Assembly: GCA_000433015.1 (NCBI GenBank)
Contig: HF997992.1
Coordinates: forward strand, 4,362 to 68,361
Direction of reading: 5' to 3'
Length of the DNA: 64,000 bases
Origin: Firmicutes bacterium CAG:631
Lineage (GTDB): Bacteria; Bacillota_I; Bacilli_A; RFN20; CAG-631
The first letter of the stretch is position 1, and the number at the start of each line of letters is the position of its first letter. The translations under genes and the position numbers were made by a program. The notes beneath the pieces were generated by a model. It saw nothing but the letters and a program-made list of their open reading frames with translations, had not been told where the DNA came from and did not search any database. This document shows, in pieces, positions 7,655 through 16,684 of the stretch.

Positions 7655-8854
7655 ATGAAATTAATTGAAAGAAAAAACTACTTAAACAAACTTAAAAATG
7701 TTGTAGGTACTCCAGATATAAAGGTCATCACAGGAGTAAGACGTAGTGGAAAATCAAAATTATTAGAATCTTTTATTCAATACTTACAATCAAATGATCC
7801 TAACGCAAATATTATTCATATTAATTTTAATCAATCGCAATATGAAGATTTGACCAATTACAAAGAATTAGAAAAATACATTGAATCCAAATATTTAAAA
7901 AATAAAAATAATTATTTATTCATTGATGAAATTCAGATGTGTACCTTGTTTGAAAAAGCAATCAATAGTTTACATGCTTCTGAAAAATATGATATTTATA
8001 TCACTGGTCCCAATGCGTTTTTATTAAGTAGTGATTTAGCCACTTTATTTACAGGAAGAACCTTTGAAATTCACATTTTTCCTTTTTCATTTTCAGAATT
8101 TAAAGAATATTATTCGATAGAAGATATAGATACTGCCTTTGATCATTATGTATATGAAGGTGGTATGTCCGGATCGTATGTTTATCAAACCAGTGAAGAA
8201 AAATATTTGTATATTTCAAGCATCTATAAAACTTTAATCGTAAGAGATTTAATTAAAAAATATAGAATTAGAAACAAATCATTAATTGAATACTTATCTA
8301 ATTATTTAATAGATAATATTGCAAATATTACATCCATTAGAAATATTTCTAATACATTAAATAAAAATCATTTTGAAACAAATAACAAAACGATTAGTTC
8401 TTATGTAAATTATTTATGTAATGCCTATGCTTTTTATAAAGTTCCAAGATATGACATCAAGGGTAAAAAATATCTATCTTCTTCGGATAAATATTATTTA
8501 AGTGACCATTCATTTAAGTATGCAATTTTAGGGACCAAGAATATGGACTATGGACGAGTTTATGAAAACATTGTCGCTTTAGAACTTCTTCGTAGAGGAT
8601 ATGAAATTTATGTTGGCTATTTATATAAAAAAGAAATTGATTTTGTTGCAATCAAAAGGGATGAAAAAATCTACATTCAAGTGGCTGATGATTTAAGTAA
8701 TGAAAAAACTTTTAAAAGAGAAACTGAGCCTCTTTTATCAATTAAAGATGCTTATCCAAAAATTATCATTGCAAGAACCAAACATCCTGAAACAATCTAT
8801 GAAGGAATAAAAATTTACGATATCGCTAGATGGCTTGTTATTTCTCAATTTTAA
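7655..8854 (+). CDS. AAA_14 / DUF4143 ATP-binding protein
   Basis: 399 aa from ATG 7655, which has a GGTG leader. An ATG at 7643 in frame precedes the predicted transcript start. Walker A is GVRRSGKS (27-34) and Walker B is YLFIDEIQM. The C-terminal DUF4143 portion has the nuclease-like EIDFVAI motif after RRGYEIYVGYLYKK. Proteins of this family are widespread in low-GC gut bacteria and archaea, often in many scattered copies; their function is not settled. It stands alone, with its own promoter and terminator and a 39-bp repeat on each side. The last codons (VISQF, stop) lie inside the right repeat. A decayed relative is present at 56797-57233. Confidence 0.88.
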   Translation: MKLIERKNYLNKLKNVVGTPDIKVITGVRRSGKSKLLESFIQYLQSNDPNANIIHINFNQSQYEDLTNYKELEKYIESKYLKNKNNYLFIDEIQMCTLFEKAINSLHASEKYDIYITGPNAFLLSSDLATLFTGRTFEIHIFPFSFSEFKEYYSIEDIDTAFDHYVYEGGMSGSYVYQTSEEKYLYISSIYKTLIVRDLIKKYRIRNKSLIEYLSNYLIDNIANITSIRNISNTLNKNHFETNNKTISSYVNYLCNAYAFYKVPRYDIKGKKYLSSSDKYYLSDHSFKYAILGTKNMDYGRVYENIVALELLRRGYEIYVGYLYKKEIDFVAIKRDEKIYIQVADDLSNEKTFKRETEPLLSIKDAYPKIIIARTKHPETIYEGIKIYDIARWLVISQF

Positions 8855-8877
8855 TAATTTTATATTTTTGAGAAATA
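8839..8877 (+). repeat. 39-bp palindromic repeat, right copy
   Basis: Arms TATTTCTCAA (8839-8848) and TTGAGAAATA (8868-8877). It is in direct orientation to, and 34/39 identical with, 7582-7620. It overlaps the stop codon of the ATPase gene. Confidence 0.75.
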
Positions 8878-8898
8878 GAATTTTATACTTTTTGTTAT

Positions 8899-8935
8899 AA
8901 CATTAGATTTATGGCATAAAATCTAATGTTTTTTC
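8899..8935 (+). terminator. Intrinsic terminator of the DUF4143 ATPase
   Basis: 12-bp perfect stem AACATTAGATTT (8899-8910) / AAATCTAATGTT (8919-8930), 8-nt loop, then TTTTCTT. Confidence 0.85.
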
Positions 8936-9126
8936 TTACTTTAAATAGCAAATTTTAAAATATAAATTTATTTTTCCCTTTTATTTTATAGACTTTTATA
9001 ATATATTTGACAAAAATTAAATTTCTTTGATAGGATAATAATGTAGATAACTTTAATTTTTTTATTATTTTGACAATATCTTCTATAAATTTTTTAGTCT
9101 TTAAAAACAAAGAAAGGAAAATTAAA

Positions 9127-10902
9127 ATGAAAATAAAAGAACTAATGAAGTTCTTAAAACAATCATTTATAGACAATAAAAAAATATTTTTAATTGTTCT
9201 ATTAAAAAGCGTTTTTTTATCCTTTAGTTCTTTATTTTTAGTTGTTGGTTTAGGAACCATTGTTGAACAGCTTTTAGATGGCAATAATCTTATTTCATTG
9301 TTACAACCAATTTTTCTTTATTCCTTTATTCCCTTAATAATTAATTTAATTGCAACATCCTTAACTTTTTATATTGATTATTTAACAAGGATTTCCACAA
9401 ACAAAATTCAATATGACTATGTCGATGATGCTTTAACTGTTAATTACCATTATGTACAAGATGGTGAAATATTAAATTTAAAAAGACGCTCCATGAGTGG
9501 ACATACTATTTTTTATATCGATATTATTGGGCAATTATTACAACAGTTTTTTCAAATTATTGGCACAATTTTTCTATTTTCATTCATGTCACCTTGGTAT
9601 ATCATTGCTATCTTTGTCATTCAAATAATTATCATTTATTTAAATTATTTAAAAAGAAAAATATCGTTTAATTTTAACAATGATATCACAGATAGCAATA
9701 GAAAATTAGATTATATCTACCATGTAATGACCGATTATAAATATGGTAAAGATATCCGAATTAACAAAGGAGAACCTTTACTTGTTCAAAAAGCAAATGA
9801 TATTTGTCAAGAACATTATCAAATTTCTGATTGTTTTTATAAAAAAAGTCATTCTATTCAATTTTTCTATGATTTTGCAAGATTATTATTACAAATAATC
9901 CTATATGCTTATCTTACCTATCTAGTATTTTTATCAAAAATAACGCTTTCTCAATATACCATTTTAATTGGAGCATCATTCTTATTTAATAATTGTATTG
10001 ATCAATTATCCATTAGTTATTTTAAAATTCTTGATAGTTTGAAATATGAATCTATTTTAAACGAATATAAAAGTATTATTGATCAAAAATCAGATATTCA
10101 CCGAACAAATCTTTTAGATGAAATCAGTTTTGATAATAAACCATTCACTTTATCATTTGTTGATGTTTCTTTTACTTATCCTGAAAGCAACACCGAAATT
10201 TTAAAAAATATAAATTTAGAAATTAAAAACAATGAAAATATCGGTATTATTGGCCTAAATGGCGCAGGAAAAACAACTTTAATCAAATTAATTCTTAGAT
10301 TGTATAAACCAACAAAAGGAAAAATACTACTTAATAAGATTGATATTCAAACGATTCCTCTTCATCAATATCTCTCTTTCATTGGTGTTGTCTTACAAGA
10401 TTATTTTATATTTGCATATTCCATAAAAGAAAATATTGTATTTCATCAAAAAGAAAATGAAAAAAGATTAAAACAATGTATTCAAGAAAGCGGATTGGCT
10501 GAAAAAATAAACAAATTACCTTATGCATTAGATACCGTTTTATATAAAGAACTTAATGATGATGGAATTGAACTTTCTGGTGGTGAAAATCAAAAATTAG
10601 CGATTGCTAGAGCGCTATATAAGCAATCTAAGATTTTAATTATGGATGAACCCACATCAACATTAGATCCTTTGGCTGAACATGACATTTTTACAAAATT
10701 TCAATCCATGACGAACAATAAATTATCCATCTTAATCTCTCATCGCCTGTCTTTTACTGCGCTTTGCAATAAGATTTATGTTTTAGAGAATGGAACAATA
10801 ATCGAAAGTGGAAACCATAATGAATTAATGATAAACCAAAAAAGATATTATGAATTATATATGACACAAATCCATTATTACGAGGAAAAAGAAAATGAAT
10901 AA
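9127..10902 (+). CDS. ABC exporter half-transporter, subunit 1
   Basis: 591 aa from ATG 9127 (AGAAAGGAAA upstream; an in-frame start at 9070 has no ribosome site). An N-terminal six-helix exporter domain (~20-330) is followed by an ATPase domain. Walker A is GLNGAGKTT, the signature LSGGENQKLAIARA, Walker B LIMDEPTSTLD, and the H-loop lies in LISHRLS. All catalytic residues look intact. It overlaps the next gene by 8 nt, so the two very probably form a heterodimer. Substrate unknown: bacteriocin-like peptides, lipids and drugs are all possible for this class. The downstream ATP-grasp genes could supply a peptide-like substrate, but no precursor gene was found. Confidence 0.9.
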   Translation: MKIKELMKFLKQSFIDNKKIFLIVLLKSVFLSFSSLFLVVGLGTIVEQLLDGNNLISLLQPIFLYSFIPLIINLIATSLTFYIDYLTRISTNKIQYDYVDDALTVNYHYVQDGEILNLKRRSMSGHTIFYIDIIGQLLQQFFQIIGTIFLFSFMSPWYIIAIFVIQIIIIYLNYLKRKISFNFNNDITDSNRKLDYIYHVMTDYKYGKDIRINKGEPLLVQKANDICQEHYQISDCFYKKSHSIQFFYDFARLLLQIILYAYLTYLVFLSKITLSQYTILIGASFLFNNCIDQLSISYFKILDSLKYESILNEYKSIIDQKSDIHRTNLLDEISFDNKPFTLSFVDVSFTYPESNTEILKNINLEIKNNENIGIIGLNGAGKTTLIKLILRLYKPTKGKILLNKIDIQTIPLHQYLSFIGVVLQDYFIFAYSIKENIVFHQKENEKRLKQCIQESGLAEKINKLPYALDTVLYKELNDDGIELSGGENQKLAIARALYKQSKILIMDEPTSTLDPLAEHDIFTKFQSMTNNKLSILISHRLSFTALCNKIYVLENGTIIESGNHNELMINQKRYYELYMTQIHYYEEKENE

Positions 10903-12664
10903 ACCATTATCCAAATTAAAACTTCCCTTCCATATTATTAAATTATTATTTCGATATGGACCTAGTTATTTTATTTTATCTATTTTTAGTATATTTATTT
11001 CTCCAATCATTGCATTACTTGGCGTTTATTTTCCTAAAATATTTATTGATCGATTAGAAAATAATAGTCCATATATAGATATTTTAATTCCCATTTTATA
11101 TTTTGGATTATTTCTATTTTTGCTTTATGCAATCAATAGAATTTTAAATTATTTTAAAGATAAATATGCAACAAGAATGATGAAAAAATTACAATTAGAA
11201 GTAGCAAATTATGCATTACATTTAGATTTTTATCAATTAGAAAATCCAGAAAACCGAACACAAATTTCTTTAGCTAAAGACATTACATCCATTGTCAATA
11301 TATTTCATATTTTTATAAACATTATAACAAATACGATAACCATTTTAGGTCTATCTGTTTTAATTACTAGTATCAATATTCTTTATTTGGGTATCATTTT
11401 TCTTGTTTTAATCATTAAAATGATATGCAATATTTTACAATTCAAATTTTTTCAAAAAATTCGATTAGAAGACGCTAACAATAATAAAACAGGAAGGTAT
11501 TTAGATTCTTGTTTGTATTTTAATGCAGGATGTGCAAAAGAAATTAGAGTCAACAATTTGCAACCCTGGTTTAAAAATAAAGTCACAAATTTTAGATCAA
11601 ACATGTTAAATATTCAGTTTAAAGGAATGCGAATTACTTTTGTGTTTGAAATCATAACCAAAATGATTGTTTCTTTACAAACTTGTATTATCCTCATTTT
11701 ACTTTCAAAAGAATATATGGATCAAAATATAAATATTGCTTCTTTTACAATGTACTTTAATGCTTTAATGCTTTTATCAAACGCTTTAGTCGGTGTTGTA
11801 AATGAAGTCTTGTCTTATAACCGAACTTCATTAAACGTAAAAGATTTTTATAGTTTATCTATCTTAAAAAAATCAAATCAAAACAAAAAACAGGATTTTC
11901 TGCAACCTTTAGAAAATAAAAAAGTAAAATTAGAATTTCATAATGTTTCATTTAAATATCCTAATACAGACAACTATATCCTAAAAAATATCAGTATTAC
12001 CATTGAAAATCTTGAAAAAATTGCTATCGTTGGTTTAAATGGGGCTGGAAAGACTACATTTATTAAATTAATATGTAAATTTTATATACCAACTTCAGGA
12101 TATATTACGTGGAATGGGAAAAACATTTGGGATATCGATAATCAAGTTTATTATGAACAAATATCTGCTGTTTTCCAAGATTTTAACATCTTTGATTTTA
12201 CGATTAAAGACAACGTTACGATGAGTCAAGATAAAATTGATATATTACCAATACTAAAGAAAGTTGGCTTAGACAAAGATATTTCTTCTTTTTATGATTT
12301 TGAAAATTCTTATATTAGCAAACAATTTGATCCACAAGGAATTGAATTATCAGGGGGCCAAAAGCAAAAATTAGCGATGGCTCGGGCTGTTTTTAAGAAA
12401 GCTTCTTTATTGATATTAGATGAACCAACTGCTTCTCTTGATCTTTTATCAGAAAAGGAAATCTATGAAAAATTTTATGAATTATCAAAAAATAAAACTG
12501 TTCTTTTCATCTCTCATCGACTAGCTATTTCAAAACACGTGGATCGGATTTTAGTTTTTAAAGATGGCAGGATTATTGAAGATGGTACACATAATGAATT
12601 AATAAAAAATCATTCAGTATATGCAAAAATGTATGAAAAACAAGTCTCTTATTATCAAAAATAA
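10895..12664 (+). CDS. ABC exporter half-transporter, subunit 2
   Basis: 589 aa with a membrane domain (~15-300, e.g. YFILSIFSIFISPIIALLG) and an ATPase domain. Walker A is GLNGAGKTT, the signature LSGGQKQKLAMARA, Walker B LLILDEPTASLD, and the H-loop FISHRLA. The catalytic glutamate is present in both partners, so neither site is obviously degenerate, unlike many heterodimeric exporters of the BmrCD type. Translation is coupled to the preceding gene by an 8-nt overlap. Confidence 0.9.
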   Translation: MNKPLSKLKLPFHIIKLLFRYGPSYFILSIFSIFISPIIALLGVYFPKIFIDRLENNSPYIDILIPILYFGLFLFLLYAINRILNYFKDKYATRMMKKLQLEVANYALHLDFYQLENPENRTQISLAKDITSIVNIFHIFINIITNTITILGLSVLITSINILYLGIIFLVLIIKMICNILQFKFFQKIRLEDANNNKTGRYLDSCLYFNAGCAKEIRVNNLQPWFKNKVTNFRSNMLNIQFKGMRITFVFEIITKMIVSLQTCIILILLSKEYMDQNINIASFTMYFNALMLLSNALVGVVNEVLSYNRTSLNVKDFYSLSILKKSNQNKKQDFLQPLENKKVKLEFHNVSFKYPNTDNYILKNISITIENLEKIAIVGLNGAGKTTFIKLICKFYIPTSGYITWNGKNIWDIDNQVYYEQISAVFQDFNIFDFTIKDNVTMSQDKIDILPILKKVGLDKDISSFYDFENSYISKQFDPQGIELSGGQKQKLAMARAVFKKASLLILDEPTASLDLLSEKEIYEKFYELSKNKTVLFISHRLAISKHVDRILVFKDGRIIEDGTHNELIKNHSVYAKMYEKQVSYYQK

Positions 12665-12722
12665 AATAGGATAGCAGATTCATTCATAAAATGATTTTCA
12701 TGGATAAGAAACCTTGTTTTTA

Positions 12723-12731
12723 TGCTATACT
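12723..12731 (+). promoter_or_regulatory. Extended -10 promoter of the ATP-grasp pair
   Basis: TGCTATACT, an extended -10 motif, with no good -35 box. It lies 38 nt before ATG 12769, and suggests that the ATP-grasp genes are expressed at least partly apart from the ABC exporter. Confidence 0.4.
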
Positions 12732-12768
12732 TACTACAAACAAAAAAAGAAATCAAAGAAGGGAAATT

Positions 12769-13635
12769 ATGAAAGGTTATTTAGTGGTTAACGCTTTTTT
12801 GCAAACAAAAAAATTTAAAGAAATATATGAAATGTTACAAGCTTCTTTTTTAAAAAGAAAAGTAGAAATACAAATTAAAACCAATGTTGAATTAATGGTC
12901 ATTATCCAAAATCAAAAAAATTTAAAAATTGACTTTGTTTTATTTTGGGATAAAGATGTTTTCTTGGCTCATCATTTAGAAAACAGGGGAATTCGTGTTT
13001 TTAATTCCTCAAAAGTGATTGAAATTTGTGATGATAAAGGACTTACCGCTTTGTATTTGGAAAATCATCAAATTCCGATGCCAAAAACGATTTTAGCGCC
13101 TTTTACTTATCAAAATATTGGTTATCCTGATCTTTCTTTTTTAAAAATGGTCATAGAGCAACTTTCTTTCCCTTTTATTGTAAAAGAAAATAAAGGCTCC
13201 TTTGGACAACAAGTCTATCTTGTTCAAAACCAAGAAGAATTACATCAAATTGTTATGCAAATTGGCTGTAAAAATATGCTCTTTCAAGAATATATTGCAA
13301 GTAGTCATGGACAAGATGTGCGATTATATGTTATCGGAAAAAAAGTCGTTTTGGCCGTAAAAAGAATTGCAAATGGCAATGATTTTTGTGCTAATGTTTC
13401 TCATGGTGGAAAAATGATTCCATTTACTCCTGATTCTTCTTATATTGATTTAGCTGAAAAAGTAGCCACTTTATTAAATGTTGATTTTGCTGGTATTGAT
13501 CTTTTAATTGGCGATCATGGACAACCTTTGTTTTGTGAAATCAATTCTAACGCTCATTTTAAAAATGTCTATTTAGCCACTGGGGTAGATTTATCTATAT
13601 TATTAGTTGATTATATTTTGGAGCAATTATCATGA
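12769..13635 (+). CDS. RimK-like ATP-grasp ligase 1
   Basis: 289 aa from ATG 12769, with GAAGGGA upstream; the longer frame from 12691 has no ribosome site. It has the ATP-grasp order: a lysine strand and glycine loop (PFIVKENKGSFGQQVYLV), a central DVRLYVIGKKVVLAVKR strand, an NVSHGG loop, then the metal-binding DFAGIDLLI and CEINSNAHF. Family members join an acid to an amine using ATP, for example adding glutamate or building short peptides. The next gene overlaps by 4 nt (ATGA) and is a second, divergent ATP-grasp. The substrate cannot be read from the sequence. Confidence 0.8.
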   Translation: MKGYLVVNAFLQTKKFKEIYEMLQASFLKRKVEIQIKTNVELMVIIQNQKNLKIDFVLFWDKDVFLAHHLENRGIRVFNSSKVIEICDDKGLTALYLENHQIPMPKTILAPFTYQNIGYPDLSFLKMVIEQLSFPFIVKENKGSFGQQVYLVQNQEELHQIVMQIGCKNMLFQEYIASSHGQDVRLYVIGKKVVLAVKRIANGNDFCANVSHGGKMIPFTPDSSYIDLAEKVATLLNVDFAGIDLLIGDHGQPLFCEINSNAHFKNVYLATGVDLSILLVDYILEQLS

Positions 13636-14441
13636 AAATTTGGATTATTTATGATGCTGAAAGATATCAAAAAAATGCTGTTTTTGCTAAAAAATTAAAA
13701 GAGGCCTTAAAAAAAAGAAAGCAAATGGCTGAAATCATTATTTTTGATGATTTTTCTACGCTTCCTTTTCCTTTACCCGATATTGCCATTATGAGAATGG
13801 TTCACCCTTTATTAACAGAATTTTTAGTTAAAAATGGTGTTTATGTTCAAAATAATGCCTTTGTTAGTCAAATTACGAATGATAAATATAAAACCTATCA
13901 ATATTTATCTCCTTTTGTGGATATGGCTAAAAGTTATTTGATTGATGATTCTTGTTTAGATTTTCCCTTACCCTTTCCTTTTATTTTAAAATCTTTAGAT
14001 GGGCATGGCGGACAAGAAGTTTTTTACGTACAAAACAAAAATGAAGTCCATCAAGCCTTTTTACAAACCAATAAAAAACAAATGCTGGCCCAAGAAATCA
14101 TTCCTGAACTTGGAAAAGATTTGCGTGTTTATGTTCTTCATGACCAAATTATTTGTGCAATGCTGCGCACCTCTCTTACCGATTTTAGAAGTAATTTTTC
14201 TTTAGGAGGTCAAGCACAAATTTATCACTTAAATGACAAAGAAAAACAAATCGTCTATGAAGTGATTCGTCATTTTGATTTTGGGTTAGTAGGTATTGAT
14301 TTTTTATTTAAAAACAACCAACTTGTCCTCAATGAAATTGAAGATGTTGTTGGTTGTCGCATGGTTTATACTTACACCGATATTGATATTGCTCAATGTT
14401 ATATTGATTATATTTTAAAAGATTTTTATTCCAAAAAATAA
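13632..14441 (+). CDS. RimK-like ATP-grasp ligase 2 (divergent)
   Basis: 269 aa. Same fold as its neighbour: PFILKSLDGHGGQEVFYV, DLRVYVLHDQIICAMLRT, NFSLGG, FGLVGIDFLF. The final metal motif reads NEIEDVVG instead of the usual E-I-N, so an aspartate sits where asparagine normally coordinates metal. Either metal geometry is altered or the register differs. It overlaps the previous gene by 4 nt, and its 3' end overlaps the convergent gene at 14426 by 16 nt. It probably acts with ligase 1. Confidence 0.75.
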   Translation: MKIWIIYDAERYQKNAVFAKKLKEALKKRKQMAEIIIFDDFSTLPFPLPDIAIMRMVHPLLTEFLVKNGVYVQNNAFVSQITNDKYKTYQYLSPFVDMAKSYLIDDSCLDFPLPFPFILKSLDGHGGQEVFYVQNKNEVHQAFLQTNKKQMLAQEIIPELGKDLRVYVLHDQIICAMLRTSLTDFRSNFSLGGQAQIYHLNDKEKQIVYEVIRHFDFGLVGIDFLFKNNQLVLNEIEDVVGCRMVYTYTDIDIAQCYIDYILKDFYSKK

Positions 14442-14920
14442 TGTTGTTTTAAATATTGAATGCCTTTTTCAATTAAAATGTCATCAAAAGTGGATAAAGA
14501 AGGTACATCTCTTTTAAAAACGAATTGACATTCCGTATCCATTTCTTGGGCTTGTTTTTTTAAATCATTTTGTAAATGAACATCGACAATATGGGCAATC
14601 AATACAACTTTTGGATATAAAAGAAAACGTTCTTTGATGAGATCTTCTTTTTGAATCATTGTTAAAATCGGATAGATAAAGCGATAGGGACAAGCATTGA
14701 ATAAAATAAGATCTACTTTTTGTTGTTTACAAATGGTTAAAGCGGTTTGAATATCAACCCATTCCATTTGATTTTCAAAAAGAAAGAATTCTTGATTTAA
14801 AAAATCAATCCGAGCTGTTAAAATTTTTTGTTGATTTAGTTCTTTTGCAAATTGGCTAAGCCACTCTTTTGTAGCTAAAAGGTTGATACACCTTAAAGTT
14901 AAAAAAACATCAAGATTCAT
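14426..14920 (-). CDS. Hypothetical protein in the parAB operon
   Basis: 164 aa, not recognised. It looks like an alpha/beta domain with alternating strands and helices. KVDLILFNACP recalls the Walker-B-like strand of ParA-type proteins (compare DYIIVDCPP in ParA here), but no P-loop is present. The start overlaps the end of parB by 11 nt, so it is co-translated as the third gene of a parA-parB operon. A role in segregation is inference from position only. Confidence 0.6.
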   Translation of the reverse strand: MNLDVFLTLRCINLLATKEWLSQFAKELNQQKILTARIDFLNQEFFLFENQMEWVDIQTALTICKQQKVDLILFNACPYRFIYPILTMIQKEDLIKERFLLYPKVVLIAHIVDVHLQNDLKKQAQEMDTECQFVFKRDVPSLSTFDDILIEKGIQYLKQHYFLE

Positions 14921-15776
14921 TTGTAAATTGTTTCACAAATTGTTCTAATTCTGCAAATGAACTAAATTTAATTTGTATTTTCTTTTCACTAATTTGAATT
15001 TTGGAATGATGCATTTTTTGCATCATTTCTTTTTCTAATTCTTGATATTGTGCTTGATTTTTAGATTGATGCGTCACCACTTTGGGCTTATAAGATAATA
15101 AAATTTTTTCAACGTCACGAACACTTAAATTTTCATAAATAATACGATTTGCCAATTGAACCGCTTGTGTATCATTTAGACCCACTAATACTTTGGCATG
15201 TCCAATCGATATTTTTTCATTTAAAATATAGTTTTGAATCACTTCAGGAAGCGTCAATAATCGCAATAAATTAGCCACATGAGAACGAGGCTTCCCAACT
15301 TCTTTAGCAATTTGGGCTTGCGTATATCCTAAATGTTCTTTCATGGCTTGATAAGATCTAGCCTCTTCAATCCCATTTAAATTTTCTCTTTGAATATTTT
15401 CAATGAGTGAAAGTTCCATCATTTGTTGATCATTAAAATCAGCTACAATGGCTGGAATCGTTTCTTTTTTTGCAAGAATAGAAGCTCTTGTTCTTCTTTC
15501 CCCTGCAACAATTTCATACTGATCTTGACCAATTTCACGAACTATGATGGGTGTAATCACGCCATGTTTTTTAATAGAATCAGCTAATTCTTTTAATTTT
15601 TCATCATCAAATTTCATTCTCGGTTGAAAGCGATTGGGTGTAAGAAAAGAAACGGGAATTTCTACAATATTATTAATTTCACTATTTTCTAAAACTTGAG
15701 CTAATGTTTTAATATTAATCCCATTCTTTTCAAATATCTTTTCAAGACCTAATAAATCATTTTCTTTTTTTGCCAT
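14910..15776 (-). CDS. parB: ParB/Spo0J chromosome-partitioning CTPase
   Basis: 288 aa from ATG 15776 (MAKKENDLL; AAAGGAG upstream). A start at 15872 in frame would lie deep inside parA. The N-terminal ParB/Srx domain contains GERR (92-95) and ENIQREN (126-132), the CTP-binding boxes. A helix-turn-helix (YTQAQIAKEVGKPRSHVANL, 151-170) binds parS, and a C-terminal dimerisation region follows. It overlaps parA by 20 nt. No canonical parS site was noticed in the window. The locus is not next to the usual gidA/gidB/rnpA genes. Confidence 0.95.
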   Translation of the reverse strand: MAKKENDLLGLEKIFEKNGINIKTLAQVLENSEINNIVEIPVSFLTPNRFQPRMKFDDEKLKELADSIKKHGVITPIIVREIGQDQYEIVAGERRTRASILAKKETIPAIVADFNDQQMMELSLIENIQRENLNGIEEARSYQAMKEHLGYTQAQIAKEVGKPRSHVANLLRLLTLPEVIQNYILNEKISIGHAKVLVGLNDTQAVQLANRIIYENLSVRDVEKILLSYKPKVVTHQSKNQAQYQELEKEMMQKMHHSKIQISEKKIQIKFSSFAELEQFVKQFTNES

Positions 15777-16533
15777 TTTCAATGAACTCCTTTGATAATT
15801 CCATATAGGCTTTTGCCCCGCTGGAATTTTTGTCAAAATAAATAATTGGTTTTCCTCTTGATTGTGCTTCACTAATTTTTACATTTCGAGGAATACTAAC
15901 ATTATAAACTCTTTCTTTAAAAAATTTGCGCACTTCAATAGCGACTTCATTGGATAGTTTTGTTCTAGAATCATACATGGTTAATAAAACCCCTTCAATA
16001 TTTAATTTTTTATTGAATGTTCCTTGAATTCGCCGAATCGTCGCCAAAAGTTGTACTAATCCTTCTAATGCGTAATATTCACATTGTACGGGGATTAAAA
16101 CCCCGTTAGAAGCAACCAAAGCATTGGTACTTAATAAACCCAAAGAGGGTGGACAATCTACAATAATATAATCATAATCATCTTTGACACGATCTAATTG
16201 ATTTTTTAAACGATAATGTTTGTTACTTTGTGCTGTTGCTAATTCAAAATCAGCCCCAGCCAAATCAATTGTGGCAGGAATTAAATCTAAATTTTCAAAT
16301 TGCGTTTTAGAAATGCATTCTTTTACATCTTTGGTATTCATTAATAAATGATAGATACTCACATTAATCATATCATTATCAAAACCAACGCCTCGAGTGG
16401 AATTACCTTGAGGATCGATATCAACAAGTAATACTTTTTTATTTTGCTCTACTAAAGAGGCCGATAAATTGATTGCTGTTGTTGTTTTTCCTACTCCACC
16501 TTTTTGATTTGCAATTGCTATAATTTTTGCCAC
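15757..16533 (-). CDS. parA: ParA/Soj chromosome-partitioning ATPase
   Basis: 258 aa beginning with GTG at 16533, preceded by an AGGAG ribosome site. It has the deviant Walker A KGGVGKTT (11-18), the Walker B strand YIIVDCPPSLG, and typical Soj motifs (LVDIDPQGNSTRG, VLIPVQCEYYALEGL). It forms ATP-dependent dimers on DNA and positions ParB-parS complexes. A -10 box (TATAAT at 16563-16568, minus strand) suggests its promoter. It is the first gene of a three-gene operon with parB and the 164-aa gene. Confidence 0.96.
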   Translation of the reverse strand: MAKIIAIANQKGGVGKTTTAINLSASLVEQNKKVLLVDIDPQGNSTRGVGFDNDMINVSIYHLLMNTKDVKECISKTQFENLDLIPATIDLAGADFELATAQSNKHYRLKNQLDRVKDDYDYIIVDCPPSLGLLSTNALVASNGVLIPVQCEYYALEGLVQLLATIRRIQGTFNKKLNIEGVLLTMYDSRTKLSNEVAIEVRKFFKERVYNVSIPRNVKISEAQSRGKPIIYFDKNSSGAKAYMELSKEFIENGKKRK

Positions 16534-16620
16534 AATATCACAACTCCTACTTCTTTATTTTCATTATAAACGAATTTATTATTTTTCGCACCTATATTTT
16601 CTTGTTTATCTTCTTTTTTA

Positions 16621-16653
16621 AAAATTAAAAAGGTGCCACAAAATAAGACACCT
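16621..16653 (-). terminator. Intrinsic terminator after the PNPOx pseudogene
   Basis: 7-bp stem with one wobble pair (16631-16637 with 16647-16653), followed on the minus strand by TTTTTAATTTTT. Confidence 0.6.
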
Positions 16654-16684
16654 CCATTCATTTATTATAAACTTTAAACAAATT

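Noticed and set aside
9070-9126. Longer N-terminus for the first ABC subunit
   Set aside because: No ribosome site upstream of 9070, whereas ATG 9127 has AGAAAGGAAA and begins a typical sequence.
14921-14945. TTGTTTCACAAATTG stretch in the end of parB as a parS site
   Set aside because: It shares only TTTCAC with the parS consensus and is not a matching palindrome.
14910-16533. Chromosome origin near parAB
   Set aside because: No dnaA, rnpA, gid genes or DnaA-box cluster seen; parAB alone is not enough.
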